Assembly: GCA_017623935.1 (NCBI GenBank)
Contig: JAGAOC010000034.1
Coordinates: forward strand, 1-64,000
DNA: 64,000 bases
DNA from: Agathobacter sp.
GTDB lineage: Bacteria; Bacillota; Clostridia; Lachnospirales; Lachnospiraceae
Direction: 5' to 3'
Position numbers and translations under genes: made by a program. The notes under the pieces were generated by a model, which saw only the letters and a list, made by a program, of their open reading frames with translations, was not told the DNA's origin and made no database searches. Positions 18,170 through 26,235 of the stretch are shown here, piece by piece (the stretch's first letter is position 1; each line of letters begins with the position of its first letter).

Positions 18170-18718
18170 TTATTTCTGGTCTTTTAAAACGCCTTTGTTC
18201 TTCACAATGTAATCGATCAGGGAAATAACTGTTAAAGCTAAGGATACCCAGATCAAAATCTGTCCTAATACATCAAAGACCACATTTGGGATCTGGAGCA
18301 TTAATACGATTACCATTGCCATCTGAAATACTGTCTTGAATTTGCCACAATAACTAGCCGCGATTACCACTCCATTATCGGAAGCGATCAGACGGAAACC
18401 ACTGATAATAAATTCTCTTGCAATGATAATGATAACCACCCAGGCTGGGATCAATTTAAGCTCGATCAGACAGATCATGGCAGAACAAACAAGGAGTTTA
18501 TCTGCTAATGGATCCATAAATTTTCCAAAGTTCGTTACCAGATTGTGTTTTCTGGCAATGTATCCATCCAAAAAATCAGTAATACTTGCAATAACAAAGA
18601 TTCCAACTGCAATATAGTTTCCAAATCCTCCAAAATATGTCTCAGGAGCTAAAAGGAAAACTACGAAAAATGGAATTAAGATTACACGAAACAGTGTTAA
18701 TTTGTTTGGTAAATTCAT
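18170..18718 (-). CDS. pgsA: CDP-diacylglycerol--glycerol-3-phosphate 3-phosphatidyltransferase
   Basis: Inner-membrane enzyme that makes phosphatidylglycerophosphate, the precursor of phosphatidylglycerol and cardiolipin; 182 residues. The CDP-alcohol phosphotransferase signature DG-x2-AR-x8-G-x3-D-x3-D is visible as DFLDGYIARKHNLVTNFGKF followed by MDPLADK. Starts MNLPNKLTLFRVILIP, with five or six membrane segments. The start overlaps the rimO stop by ATGA. Confidence 0.96.
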   Translation of the reverse strand: MNLPNKLTLFRVILIPFFVVFLLAPETYFGGFGNYIAVGIFVIASITDFLDGYIARKHNLVTNFGKFMDPLADKLLVCSAMICLIELKLIPAWVVIIIIAREFIISGFRLIASDNGVVIAASYCGKFKTVFQMAMVIVLMLQIPNVVFDVLGQILIWVSLALTVISLIDYIVKNKGVLKDQK

Positions 18719-20037
18719 AGTATCTCTCCTATTAAATCATATTCATAGGCACCGGTGACTTTTACTTTTACGATATCGCCAGTGACCAGAGTCTCTTCTG
18801 TATTGATAAAGATATAACCGTCTACATTCGGAGCATCCCGATAGGTTCTGCCGATATAAGCATTCTCATCTGCAACTTTTCCTTCAATAAAAGCATAGAG
18901 TTCTGTTCCGATCAGGGACTCGTTCTTATCAAAGATAACTTCTTCCTGCAGTTCCATCACATCAGCCTGATAATCAGCTTTTACTTCTTCATCAATCTGA
19001 TTTTCAAATTCCGCTGCCGGAGTTCCTTCTTCTGGAGAATAGGTAAAAGCTCCTAACCGGTCAAATTCCATATCATTGATAAACTGCATCATCTCTTCGT
19101 GCATTTCCGGTGTCTCGCCCGGGAATCCACAGATCAAAGTGGTACGCAGAGTAATATCTGGAATCCGTTCTCTTAAATGCATAATGGCATTTTCTAATTC
19201 TTCTTTTCTGGTACGTCTTCCCATGCGCCGCAGGATCTCATCATTACAATGCTGGATCGGCATATCCAGATAATGACAGACTTTTTTATTGCGGATCATA
19301 GAGTCGATGAGTTCTTCGTAGATCTCTTCCGGATAACAGTACATAATACGGATCCAGAACAGACCATTGATCTCATTTAAAGCATCCAGGAGCTTATGAA
19401 GAGATTTCTCGCCATAAAGATCCAGTCCATAAAGGGTGGTCTCCTGAGCTACTAAGATCAGTTCTTTTACACCGTTTGCTGCCAGTTCCTTGGCCTGTTC
19501 GACCAGTTCTTCCATAGGAATACTTCTGTATCTGCCACGAATGGACGGAATGATACAATAAGTACAATTCTTATTACAGCCTTCTGCGATCTTTAAGTAC
19601 GCAAAATGACCACCGGTAGTTACCACACGATGTTCTTTTACCTGAGGGATTCCTGTTAATTCTCTCAGGCAGCTATAAGTATTCTGGGCAAGAACAGATT
19701 CTACTGCTTCCCAGATCTGGTCATAGGAATTCGTCCCTAAGATCGCATCTACTTCTGGAATCTCGGTCCGAATCTCATCCTGATAACGCTGGGCAAGACA
19801 TCCGGTAACAACAAGAGCCTTACAGCTTCCGGATTTCTTGTATTCTGCCATTTCCAATATGGTGTTGATACTTTCTTCTTTTGCGTCGTTGATAAAACAG
19901 CAGCTATTGATGATAATGATATCTGCTTCTGTCTCATCATCTGTTAATTCGACCTTATGACTGGTAAGGATTCCGATCATAAATTCGGAATCCACCAGAT
20001 TCTTGTCACATCCTAGGGAAATAAATAATAACTTCAT
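18715..20037 (-). CDS. rimO: Ribosomal protein S12 methylthiotransferase RimO
   Basis: Radical SAM enzyme that methylthiolates a conserved Asp of S12; 440 residues. N-terminal UPF0004 domain (SLGCDKNLVDSEFMIG, INSCCFINDAKEES, VVTGCLAQRY), radical SAM CNKNCTYCIIP, and C-terminal TRAM domain. GCDKNLVDSE separates RimO from MiaB, which is encoded elsewhere in the window (39407-40843). Confidence 0.96.
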   Translation of the reverse strand: MKLLFISLGCDKNLVDSEFMIGILTSHKVELTDDETEADIIIINSCCFINDAKEESINTILEMAEYKKSGSCKALVVTGCLAQRYQDEIRTEIPEVDAILGTNSYDQIWEAVESVLAQNTYSCLRELTGIPQVKEHRVVTTGGHFAYLKIAEGCNKNCTYCIIPSIRGRYRSIPMEELVEQAKELAANGVKELILVAQETTLYGLDLYGEKSLHKLLDALNEINGLFWIRIMYCYPEEIYEELIDSMIRNKKVCHYLDMPIQHCNDEILRRMGRRTRKEELENAIMHLRERIPDITLRTTLICGFPGETPEMHEEMMQFINDMEFDRLGAFTYSPEEGTPAAEFENQIDEEVKADYQADVMELQEEVIFDKNESLIGTELYAFIEGKVADENAYIGRTYRDAPNVDGYIFINTEETLVTGDIVKVKVTGAYEYDLIGEIL

Positions 20038-20049
20038 AAATTCTACTTT

Positions 20050-20295
20050 CTAGTTATTTTCTTCTTCATCAGATAAGATCTTCACATCACCACGGTAGAT
20101 CTCTTCTACAGCGATAGATAATGGTTTGTTACAAACTGGATTGGTAACCATTGGTTCTGCTCCATCGATCATCTGACGAGCGCGTTTTGCTGCTGCGTGT
20201 ACGATGGAGTAACGGCTGTTAACTACTGGTTCCTCACCGATCTCTACTCCGTTATTTACTACTTTCATTAATTCTACATAAGATGGATGTATCAT
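20050..20295 (-). CDS. rpoZ: RNA polymerase subunit omega
   Basis: Small subunit assisting RNA polymerase assembly; 81 residues. RYSIVHAAAKRARQMIDG matches the conserved omega helix (in E. coli RFDLVLVAARRARQM). GAAAGGAG precedes the ATG. Placed directly after gmk as in most Firmicutes. Confidence 0.93.
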   Translation of the reverse strand: MIHPSYVELMKVVNNGVEIGEEPVVNSRYSIVHAAAKRARQMIDGAEPMVTNPVCNKPLSIAVEEIYRGDVKILSDEEENN

Positions 20296-20299
20296 ATTC

Positions 20300-20968
20300 T
20301 TATTCTCCTTTCGAAAAGCCTGAAAGCTCTTCTCTTAACTTATTTACAAAATTTATATTAGATGATAATGACAGATTGGAAAAACCTTCTGTATTCTGGT
20401 TCTTCTGACCTTCGATAATGGTATCTACCAGATCTACAGTCTCATCAATCTTATCATTGATCACTAAATAATCATATTCTTCCATACCCTGAGATTCTTC
20501 TACTGCACGACTTAGTCTCGCGGCAATAACCTCTGGGGTTTCGGTGCCTCGACCTGTGAGGCGGTTCTTTAACTCTTCTGCGCTAGGTGCTGTCACAAAA
20601 AGTAACAGGGTATCTGGGAATTGCTCTTTGATCTTAAGTGCTCCCTGAATCTCGATCTCTAAGATCACGCTCTTGCCAGCGGAAAGCTGTTCTTCTACAT
20701 AAGCTTTAGGGGTTCCGTAATAATTGCTTACATACTGGGCGTATTCCACCAGCGCCCCTTTTTGGATCATATCTTCAAATTCTTCTTTTGTCACGAAAAA
20801 ATAGTCGACACCGTGTTCTTCTCCTGGTCTTGGATCACGGGTGGTGGCAGAAACAGACAGGGCATATTTGTCACTGTATTTCTCCATTAATTTCTTCATG
20901 ATAGTTCCTTTTCCAGAACCGGAAAAACCAGAAACTACTACAAGTATTCCTTTTTGCAAAGAACTCAT
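20300..20968 (-). CDS. gmk: Guanylate kinase
   Basis: Phosphorylates GMP to GDP; 222 residues. P-loop GFSGSGKGTIMKKL, GMP-binding SVSATTRDPRPGEEHGVDYFF, and VILEIEIQGALKIK are canonical. A short extra C-terminal extension (about residues 190-222) beyond the usual 205 residues looks species-specific. ATGA overlap with remA and a GGAGGAAAAAG ribosome site. Confidence 0.97.
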   Translation of the reverse strand: MSSLQKGILVVVSGFSGSGKGTIMKKLMEKYSDKYALSVSATTRDPRPGEEHGVDYFFVTKEEFEDMIQKGALVEYAQYVSNYYGTPKAYVEEQLSAGKSVILEIEIQGALKIKEQFPDTLLLFVTAPSAEELKNRLTGRGTETPEVIAARLSRAVEESQGMEEYDYLVINDKIDETVDLVDTIIEGQKNQNTEGFSNLSLSSNINFVNKLREELSGFSKGE

Positions 20969-21228
20969 TCTTTTTCCTCCATTGTGGTATCCATATTATG
21001 ATATCTACCAGCCAGTGTATCTGGCTGCAATGCTGATAAGATCAGCCTATCCCCAAGAGTAAAAATGATACTTTTTGTCTTTCGTCCCTGGGTCGCGTCG
21101 ATCAGGGTGTTATTTTCTTTTGCCATCTGCACCTGACGCTTAGCAGGAGCAGAATCCGGTGAAATAATAGCAATGATCTTATCACTGCTGACCATATTTC
21201 CAAATCCAATATTTACTAATCTGCTCAT
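20965..21228 (-). CDS. remA: RemA-like extracellular matrix regulator (DUF370)
   Basis: DNA-binding regulator of biofilm matrix and osmoprotection genes in Bacillus; 87 residues. N-terminus LVNIGFGNMVSSDKIIAIISPDSAPAKRQV and DATQGRKTKSIIFT are diagnostic. Located between yicC and gmk, its standard place in Firmicutes. The target genes here are unknown. Confidence 0.92.
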   Translation of the reverse strand: MSRLVNIGFGNMVSSDKIIAIISPDSAPAKRQVQMAKENNTLIDATQGRKTKSIIFTLGDRLILSALQPDTLAGRYHNMDTTMEEKE

Positions 21229-21242
21229 AGGACGACTCCCGC

Positions 21243-22121
21243 TTATTCAATATTCTGAATCTGTTCTCTTACCTTCTCAATATCGGTCTTTAAGCTGATT
21301 CCTGTATCAGAGATCGCCAGATCATTCGCCTTAGAAAGAATCGTATTCGCTTCACGGTTCATTTCCTGAGCAATGAAGTCTAATTTCCTTCCGATTCCAC
21401 CGCCAGCTAATAAAGTATCCTTCACAGACTGAATATGACTGCGGAGACGAACGGTTTCTTCATCTACACAGACTTTATCTGCAAAGATCACAACTTCTGC
21501 AGCAATACGAGAATCATCGATCTGTCGATCCACAAGGATCTCTTTCATCTTCTCTTCTAAGCGGTTGCGATAATCTTTCATAATGATAGGAGAACGTTCT
21601 TCTATGAAATCCACATAGGAAAGCATAGCATCTAATTTGGACAAAAGATCTGTCTTTAAGTTCTCTCCTTCTTTGATCCGGCTATCTACGAACTGGGCAC
21701 AAGCTCCGCGAAGTGCCTGCTCTAATCCGCTCCAAAGTTCTTTCTCATCCAGACTCTGTTCTTCCATCACGAAGACTTCCGGATAACGGGATAAGGTGCT
21801 GACACGAATATCATTCTCCAGATTAAAATCTTCTGCCATCTGGTTTAAATATTTCAGATATTCTCCAGCTAATGCTGCATTATATTGTAATGCAAAATTA
21901 TTCTCATCATAATCCTCATATGTAATATAGACATCAACCTTGCCACGTTCCATGTATTCTTTTAAAATACTGCGGATATTTGTCTCGAAGAAATTGAGTT
22001 TCTTCGGCATTTTGATGTTCACATCCAGATATCGATGATTTACGGACTTAAGTTCTACGGTAAATTTGTGTTTCTCGTCGGCATATTCACATCTGCCAAA
22101 ACCGGTCATACTTTTAATCAT
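21243..22121 (-). CDS. YicC/YloC family endoribonuclease
   Basis: Conserved stress-related protein, shown in E. coli and Bacillus to be an endoribonuclease; 292 residues. Begins MIKSMTGFGR and continues ELKSVNHRYLDVNIKMP, ending with the DUF1732 region GRKLDFIAQEMNREANTILSKAND. First gene of a long operon (yicC to the coiled-coil gene) driven by a divergent consensus promoter. AAAGGAC is the ribosome site. Confidence 0.95.
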   Translation of the reverse strand: MIKSMTGFGRCEYADEKHKFTVELKSVNHRYLDVNIKMPKKLNFFETNIRSILKEYMERGKVDVYITYEDYDENNFALQYNAALAGEYLKYLNQMAEDFNLENDIRVSTLSRYPEVFVMEEQSLDEKELWSGLEQALRGACAQFVDSRIKEGENLKTDLLSKLDAMLSYVDFIEERSPIIMKDYRNRLEEKMKEILVDRQIDDSRIAAEVVIFADKVCVDEETVRLRSHIQSVKDTLLAGGGIGRKLDFIAQEMNREANTILSKANDLAISDTGISLKTDIEKVREQIQNIE

Positions 22122-22191
22122 GTATTTGTCCTTTTTGAATAATCCCTTCCCAATCTACTCTACGCAAAACATTCCATGCATAGATAAATTT

Positions 22192-22220
22192 ATTATATAA
22201 CTCTTTGTCCTTTACGTCAA
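22192..22220 (-). promoter_or_regulatory. Promoter of the yicC operon
   Basis: Minus-strand TTGACG (22215-22220), 17-bp spacer, TATAAT (22192-22197). Its -35 box is only 6 bp from the -35 box of the divergent rqcH promoter. Confidence 0.88.
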
Positions 22221-22226
22221 ATATTT

Positions 22227-22255
22227 TTGACACCTGTTTCTATTTCCTATATAAT
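22227..22255 (+). promoter_or_regulatory. Promoter of rqcH
   Basis: Plus-strand TTGACA (22227-22232), 17-bp spacer, TATAAT (22250-22255): perfect sigma-A consensus, back to back with the yicC promoter. Confidence 0.92.
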
Positions 22256-22315
22256 GTAAAATCAATAACAAAGAATCATTTAAAATTGAATTTGTAACAT
22301 ATAAGGAGATTCACT

Positions 22316-24061
22316 ATGGCTTTAGACGGAATCGTTATTTCAAATTTAGTATATGAACTGAATCAGACTTTAAAAAACTCCCGGATCAGTAAGATCGCCC
22401 AGCCTGAGGCAGACGAACTTTTATTAACCTGCAAAGGACAAAACGGGCAACACCGGCTCTTATTATCTGCCAGTGCCTCTCTTCCATTTGTATACCTGAC
22501 CCAAGAAAATAAGCCAAGTCCTTTGACTGCGCCGACTTTTTGTATGGTCTTAAGAAAACACATTGCCAATGGGAAGATCTTAGAGATCACCCAGCCTCAT
22601 ATGGAGCGAATCATCCATATTCGGGTGGAACATTTAAATGAGTTAGGGGATCTATGCGAAAAGACTCTCATCATTGAGCTTATGGGAAAACATTCTAATA
22701 TCATTTTCTGCAATGAAAAAGGCATGATCATCGACAGTATCAAGCACGTTTCTTCTGCTATGAGTTCTGTCCGAGAGGTATTGCCAGGCAGAGATTATTT
22801 TATTCCATCCACTCAGGAAGATAAGAAAAATCCATTAGTCATGGATAAGATACAGGTTATGGAAGCCTTGTCCGGAAAACCTGTTTCCGTTGCAAAGGCA
22901 ATCTATACCACTTTTACCGGGATCAGCCCGCTTATTGCCCAGGAAGTCGCATACCGGGCAGGAATTGACGGTGATGCACCGGTTGCTTCTCTTTCTGAGG
23001 AACAACTGCTTCATTTATCGAATCTGTTCTGTTTTGTGATGGAGGATATCAAAGAAGGCGTTTTTCAGCCAGTTATCGTTCGAAACGGCAGAGAACCGGT
23101 AGACTTCTCTTCTATCCCTCTGACCCAGTATCAGGATATGGAAGTTGAAAATGTAGATTCTATTTCCAGTGTATTAGAGAATTTCTATGCAGAAAAGAAC
23201 CAGTACACCCGAATCCGCCAGAAATCTGTAGATCTGCGGAAGATCGTCTCTACTGCATTAGATCGAAACCAGAAAAAATACCAGCTTCAGATGAAGCAGT
23301 TAAAAGATACGGAAAAAAAAGAAAAATACAAGGTCTATGGAGAATTGATCCAGGCTTATGGATATGGTCTTCCAGAAGGCGCAACGGTCTTAGAAGCAGA
23401 AAATTACTATGACAATAACAAAATGATCTCTATTCCACTGGACAAAGATCTGACCCCCCTTGAAAATGCCAAGAAGTATTTTGACCGCTACGGTAAGTTA
23501 AAACGAACCTACGAAGCCTTATCCGAATTGATCTTAGAGACAAAAAATGAGATCGAACATTTGGAATCTATCCAGAATTCCTTAGATATTGCTGTTTCCG
23601 CAGATGATCTGGTTCAGATCAAAGAAGAATTAGTGGAATTTGGCTTTATTAAAAAAGGCCATGGCGGAAAGAAAGTCCGCTCTAAGAGCAAGCCTTTCCA
23701 CTATATCTCCTCGGATGGATATGATATTTATGTAGGTAAGAACAATTACCAGAATGACGAACTGACCTTCAAGGTTGCCACCGGAAATGACTGGTGGTTC
23801 CATGCAAAAGGTATGCCAGGCTCCCACGTTATCGTAAAATCCCGTAACGAAGAACTGCCGGATCGGGTCTTTGAAGAAGCCGGAATGTTAGCTGGTTACT
23901 ACTCCAAAGGCAGAGACAGTGACAAGATCGAGATTGATTATCTCCAGAAAAAGAACATCAAAAAACCGAATGGAAGTGCCCCGGGATTCGTGGTATATTA
24001 TACCAATTTCTCCCTGACCATCCATCCGGATATCAGTCATTTACAATTGATCGAATCATAA
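22316..24061 (+). CDS. rqcH: Rqc2/RqcH family NFACT protein
   Basis: Ribosome-associated quality-control factor that binds stalled 50S subunits and directs C-terminal alanine tailing; older annotations call it a fibronectin-binding protein. 581 residues: NFACT-N domain (LDGIVISNLVYELNQTLKNSRI, PTFCMVLRKHI), HhH and long coiled coil (about 280-420), and NFACT-R at the C-terminus (DIYVGKNNYQNDELTF, DWWFHAKGMPGSHVIV). ATAAGGAG precedes the ATG. Alone on the plus strand between yicC and recG. Confidence 0.95.
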   Translation: MALDGIVISNLVYELNQTLKNSRISKIAQPEADELLLTCKGQNGQHRLLLSASASLPFVYLTQENKPSPLTAPTFCMVLRKHIANGKILEITQPHMERIIHIRVEHLNELGDLCEKTLIIELMGKHSNIIFCNEKGMIIDSIKHVSSAMSSVREVLPGRDYFIPSTQEDKKNPLVMDKIQVMEALSGKPVSVAKAIYTTFTGISPLIAQEVAYRAGIDGDAPVASLSEEQLLHLSNLFCFVMEDIKEGVFQPVIVRNGREPVDFSSIPLTQYQDMEVENVDSISSVLENFYAEKNQYTRIRQKSVDLRKIVSTALDRNQKKYQLQMKQLKDTEKKEKYKVYGELIQAYGYGLPEGATVLEAENYYDNNKMISIPLDKDLTPLENAKKYFDRYGKLKRTYEALSELILETKNEIEHLESIQNSLDIAVSADDLVQIKEELVEFGFIKKGHGGKKVRSKSKPFHYISSDGYDIYVGKNNYQNDELTFKVATGNDWWFHAKGMPGSHVIVKSRNEELPDRVFEEAGMLAGYYSKGRDSDKIEIDYLQKKNIKKPNGSAPGFVVYYTNFSLTIHPDISHLQLIES

Positions 24062-24081
24062 ACCAAGACACTACGTGTCAA

Positions 24082-24135
24082 TTATGCGCAGCGCGCGGAG
24101 AAGAAGTTTATTGCTTCGCAATACCGCTTGCGCGC
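24082..24135. repeat. Intergenic palindromic repeat, copy A
   Basis: A 42-bp core (24094-24135) recurs in opposite orientation at 58305-58346 with 40 of 42 positions identical. It contains the short hairpin ATTGC-TTC-GCAAT and GC-rich ends (GCGCGC). An 11-nt flank TTATGCGCAGC (24082-24092) is also shared with copy B, with one change. It lies between the rqcH stop and its terminator. The form resembles REP/BIME-type dispersed repeats. Confidence 0.8.
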
Positions 24136-24166
24136 AGAGATTGTGCTCCGCACAATCTCTTTTTTT
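24136..24166 (+). terminator. Terminator of rqcH
   Basis: A perfect 10-bp stem AGAGATTGTG / CACAATCTCT with loop CTCCG is followed by a T tract on the plus strand. Confidence 0.9.
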
Positions 24167-24172
24167 GCGTTT

Positions 24173-26224
24173 TTATAAAATAATAGTCTCCATATATCCC
24201 TGCATCCTCTGGAAAAGAACCTGATGTTCTTCTGCTTCTAACAACGGATCTTCTTCTAGGAGATCTTTTACTGCTTCCTGGGCTTTCATCAGTACATCCG
24301 CGTCCTGATAGATGTCCGCTAACTGAAAGGCGATATCGCCGCTCTGGCGGATTCCAAAGAAATCCCCAGGACCTCGGAGTTTTAAGTCTTCGCTGGCAAT
24401 AAAAAATCCGTCGTTGGATTTATTTAAGATTTCCAAACGCTTTTTGGCAGTCTTGCTGGAGCTGGTATTGACCATAATACAGTAAGACTGGGCGTCTCCT
24501 CGTCCTACTCGCCCCCGAAGCTGATGAAGCTGGGCAAGTCCGAATTTATCAGCATTTTCTACCATCATCACTGTGGCATTTGGCACATTCACCCCAACTT
24601 CTACTACTGTTGTAGAAACAAGGATCTGCACTTCATTTTTTTCAAAAGCTTCCATCACTTCGTTCTTTAAGGCAGGTTTCATTTTGCCATGAAGGATCCC
24701 GATCTGAATCTCCGGAGAAAGCTCTCTGGATAATTTCTTTGCATAATCTATGACATTTTCCCCTTCTGAATTTTCCGTTTCCTCTACCAAAGGACAAATA
24801 ATATAGACCTGATGACCTTCTTTGATCTGTTGTTCCATAAATTCATAGGCTTTTGGCCGATAGCCCTGATTGACCACACAGTTTTTGATGGGAAGTCGTT
24901 TAGCCGGAACCTCATCAATGACAGAAATATCCATATCGCCATAGATAATAATAGCAAGGGTTCTCGGAATCGGAGTAGCACTCATGACTAAAATATGAGG
25001 ATGATGGCCTTTTCCAGCGAAAACATCACGCTGTTTTACTCCAAAACGGTGTTGCTCGTCTGTGATGACTAAGGCAAGTTCTGCAAATTCTACCTTGTCC
25101 TGAATCAAGGCATGGGTTCCAATGATCATGGCATTTGGGAAAAGCTGCAGCCTCTCATAAGCATTTCGCTTCTCTCTGGCGGTCATAGACCCACTTAAAA
25201 AGATCACAGGATAATTTAGTCCAAAATCTTGGCATAATTTCAGATAAGACTCGTAGTGCTGTCTCGCTAAGACTTCTGTAGGCGCCATAATAGCCGACTG
25301 ATAGCCGCTGTAAGAACACCATGCCATCATAAGGAATGCTACAATAGTCTTACCGGAACCTACATCTCCCTGTAAAAGCCGCTGCATTACATAAGGGCTG
25401 GACATATCTTCTTTGATCTGGCCAATACTGCGAAGCTGAGCCCCCGTCAGTTCATAAGGAAGCTTCGCGATTAGATCCTCTACAAAAGAATCCTGTTTGA
25501 AAGAAAAAGTATTTTCCTCTTTGATAGTTGCTTCTTTCTGGTACTGGATTCCCATTAAAAACAAGAAAAACTCGTCAAAAACCAGCCGATTTCTCGCCGA
25601 GATCAAGGTATCCATGGAATCCGGGAAATGAATTTGCTTAATAGCATAGTTATATTCACAAAGTTCGTTTTCTTTTCGGATCTCTGCTGGCAGATAGTCC
25701 ATCAAGAGATTTTCCTGACTTAAGACACTTTGGAGAGTCTTGGTCATGAGATTATTGGTAATTCCTGCCGTCAAGCTATACACCGGCATAAACTGCTCTT
25801 CCATGGCCTGATATTTTTCCACTTCGTAAATAACCGGCTGTTCCATGACATATTTTTGGTTCTTGATAGTAACTTTTCCATAAAAGACAAAATATTTTCC
25901 GAAAGTCAGCGTACTTTTTAAATAAGGCATACGATACCAGATGAGCTGCATTTTATGGCCTTCACTTCCGATATCAAGCAAAGTCAAAGACATTCTTGCA
26001 GTATTTTTCACTACCGGGGTACGCTGTACTCTTGCCACGATGGCATGATGTTCTTCTGTTAAAGAAGTCAGTTCATTGATATCTTCCATTTTCGGATATT
26101 GGATATATGTACGGGGAAAAGAAAGGAGTATATCACCAACGGTGTATACTCCCATTTTTGCAAATGAATCTTTGGTTTTTGCTCCAATCCCCTTCACATC
26201 TGTAATAGGTGAATTGTATTTCAT
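24173..26224 (-). CDS. recG: ATP-dependent DNA helicase RecG
   Basis: Branch-migration helicase for replication fork and recombination repair; 683 residues, standard length. OB-type wedge domain at the N-terminus, Walker A GDVGSGKT, DEQHRFG (DExH box), and motif VI LRGRVGRGDAQSYC with the C-terminal RecG region LKLRGPGDFFGIRQSG. AACAGGAG precedes the ATG. Third gene after yloU and fakA. Confidence 0.97.
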   Translation of the reverse strand: MKYNSPITDVKGIGAKTKDSFAKMGVYTVGDILLSFPRTYIQYPKMEDINELTSLTEEHHAIVARVQRTPVVKNTARMSLTLLDIGSEGHKMQLIWYRMPYLKSTLTFGKYFVFYGKVTIKNQKYVMEQPVIYEVEKYQAMEEQFMPVYSLTAGITNNLMTKTLQSVLSQENLLMDYLPAEIRKENELCEYNYAIKQIHFPDSMDTLISARNRLVFDEFFLFLMGIQYQKEATIKEENTFSFKQDSFVEDLIAKLPYELTGAQLRSIGQIKEDMSSPYVMQRLLQGDVGSGKTIVAFLMMAWCSYSGYQSAIMAPTEVLARQHYESYLKLCQDFGLNYPVIFLSGSMTAREKRNAYERLQLFPNAMIIGTHALIQDKVEFAELALVITDEQHRFGVKQRDVFAGKGHHPHILVMSATPIPRTLAIIIYGDMDISVIDEVPAKRLPIKNCVVNQGYRPKAYEFMEQQIKEGHQVYIICPLVEETENSEGENVIDYAKKLSRELSPEIQIGILHGKMKPALKNEVMEAFEKNEVQILVSTTVVEVGVNVPNATVMMVENADKFGLAQLHQLRGRVGRGDAQSYCIMVNTSSSKTAKKRLEILNKSNDGFFIASEDLKLRGPGDFFGIRQSGDIAFQLADIYQDADVLMKAQEAVKDLLEEDPLLEAEEHQVLFQRMQGYMETIIL

Positions 26225-26235
26225 ATGATCTCCTG

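Noticed and set aside
22227..22315. Riboswitch in the rqcH leader
   Set aside because: The transcribed leader is about 50 nt, AT-rich, without stable stems.
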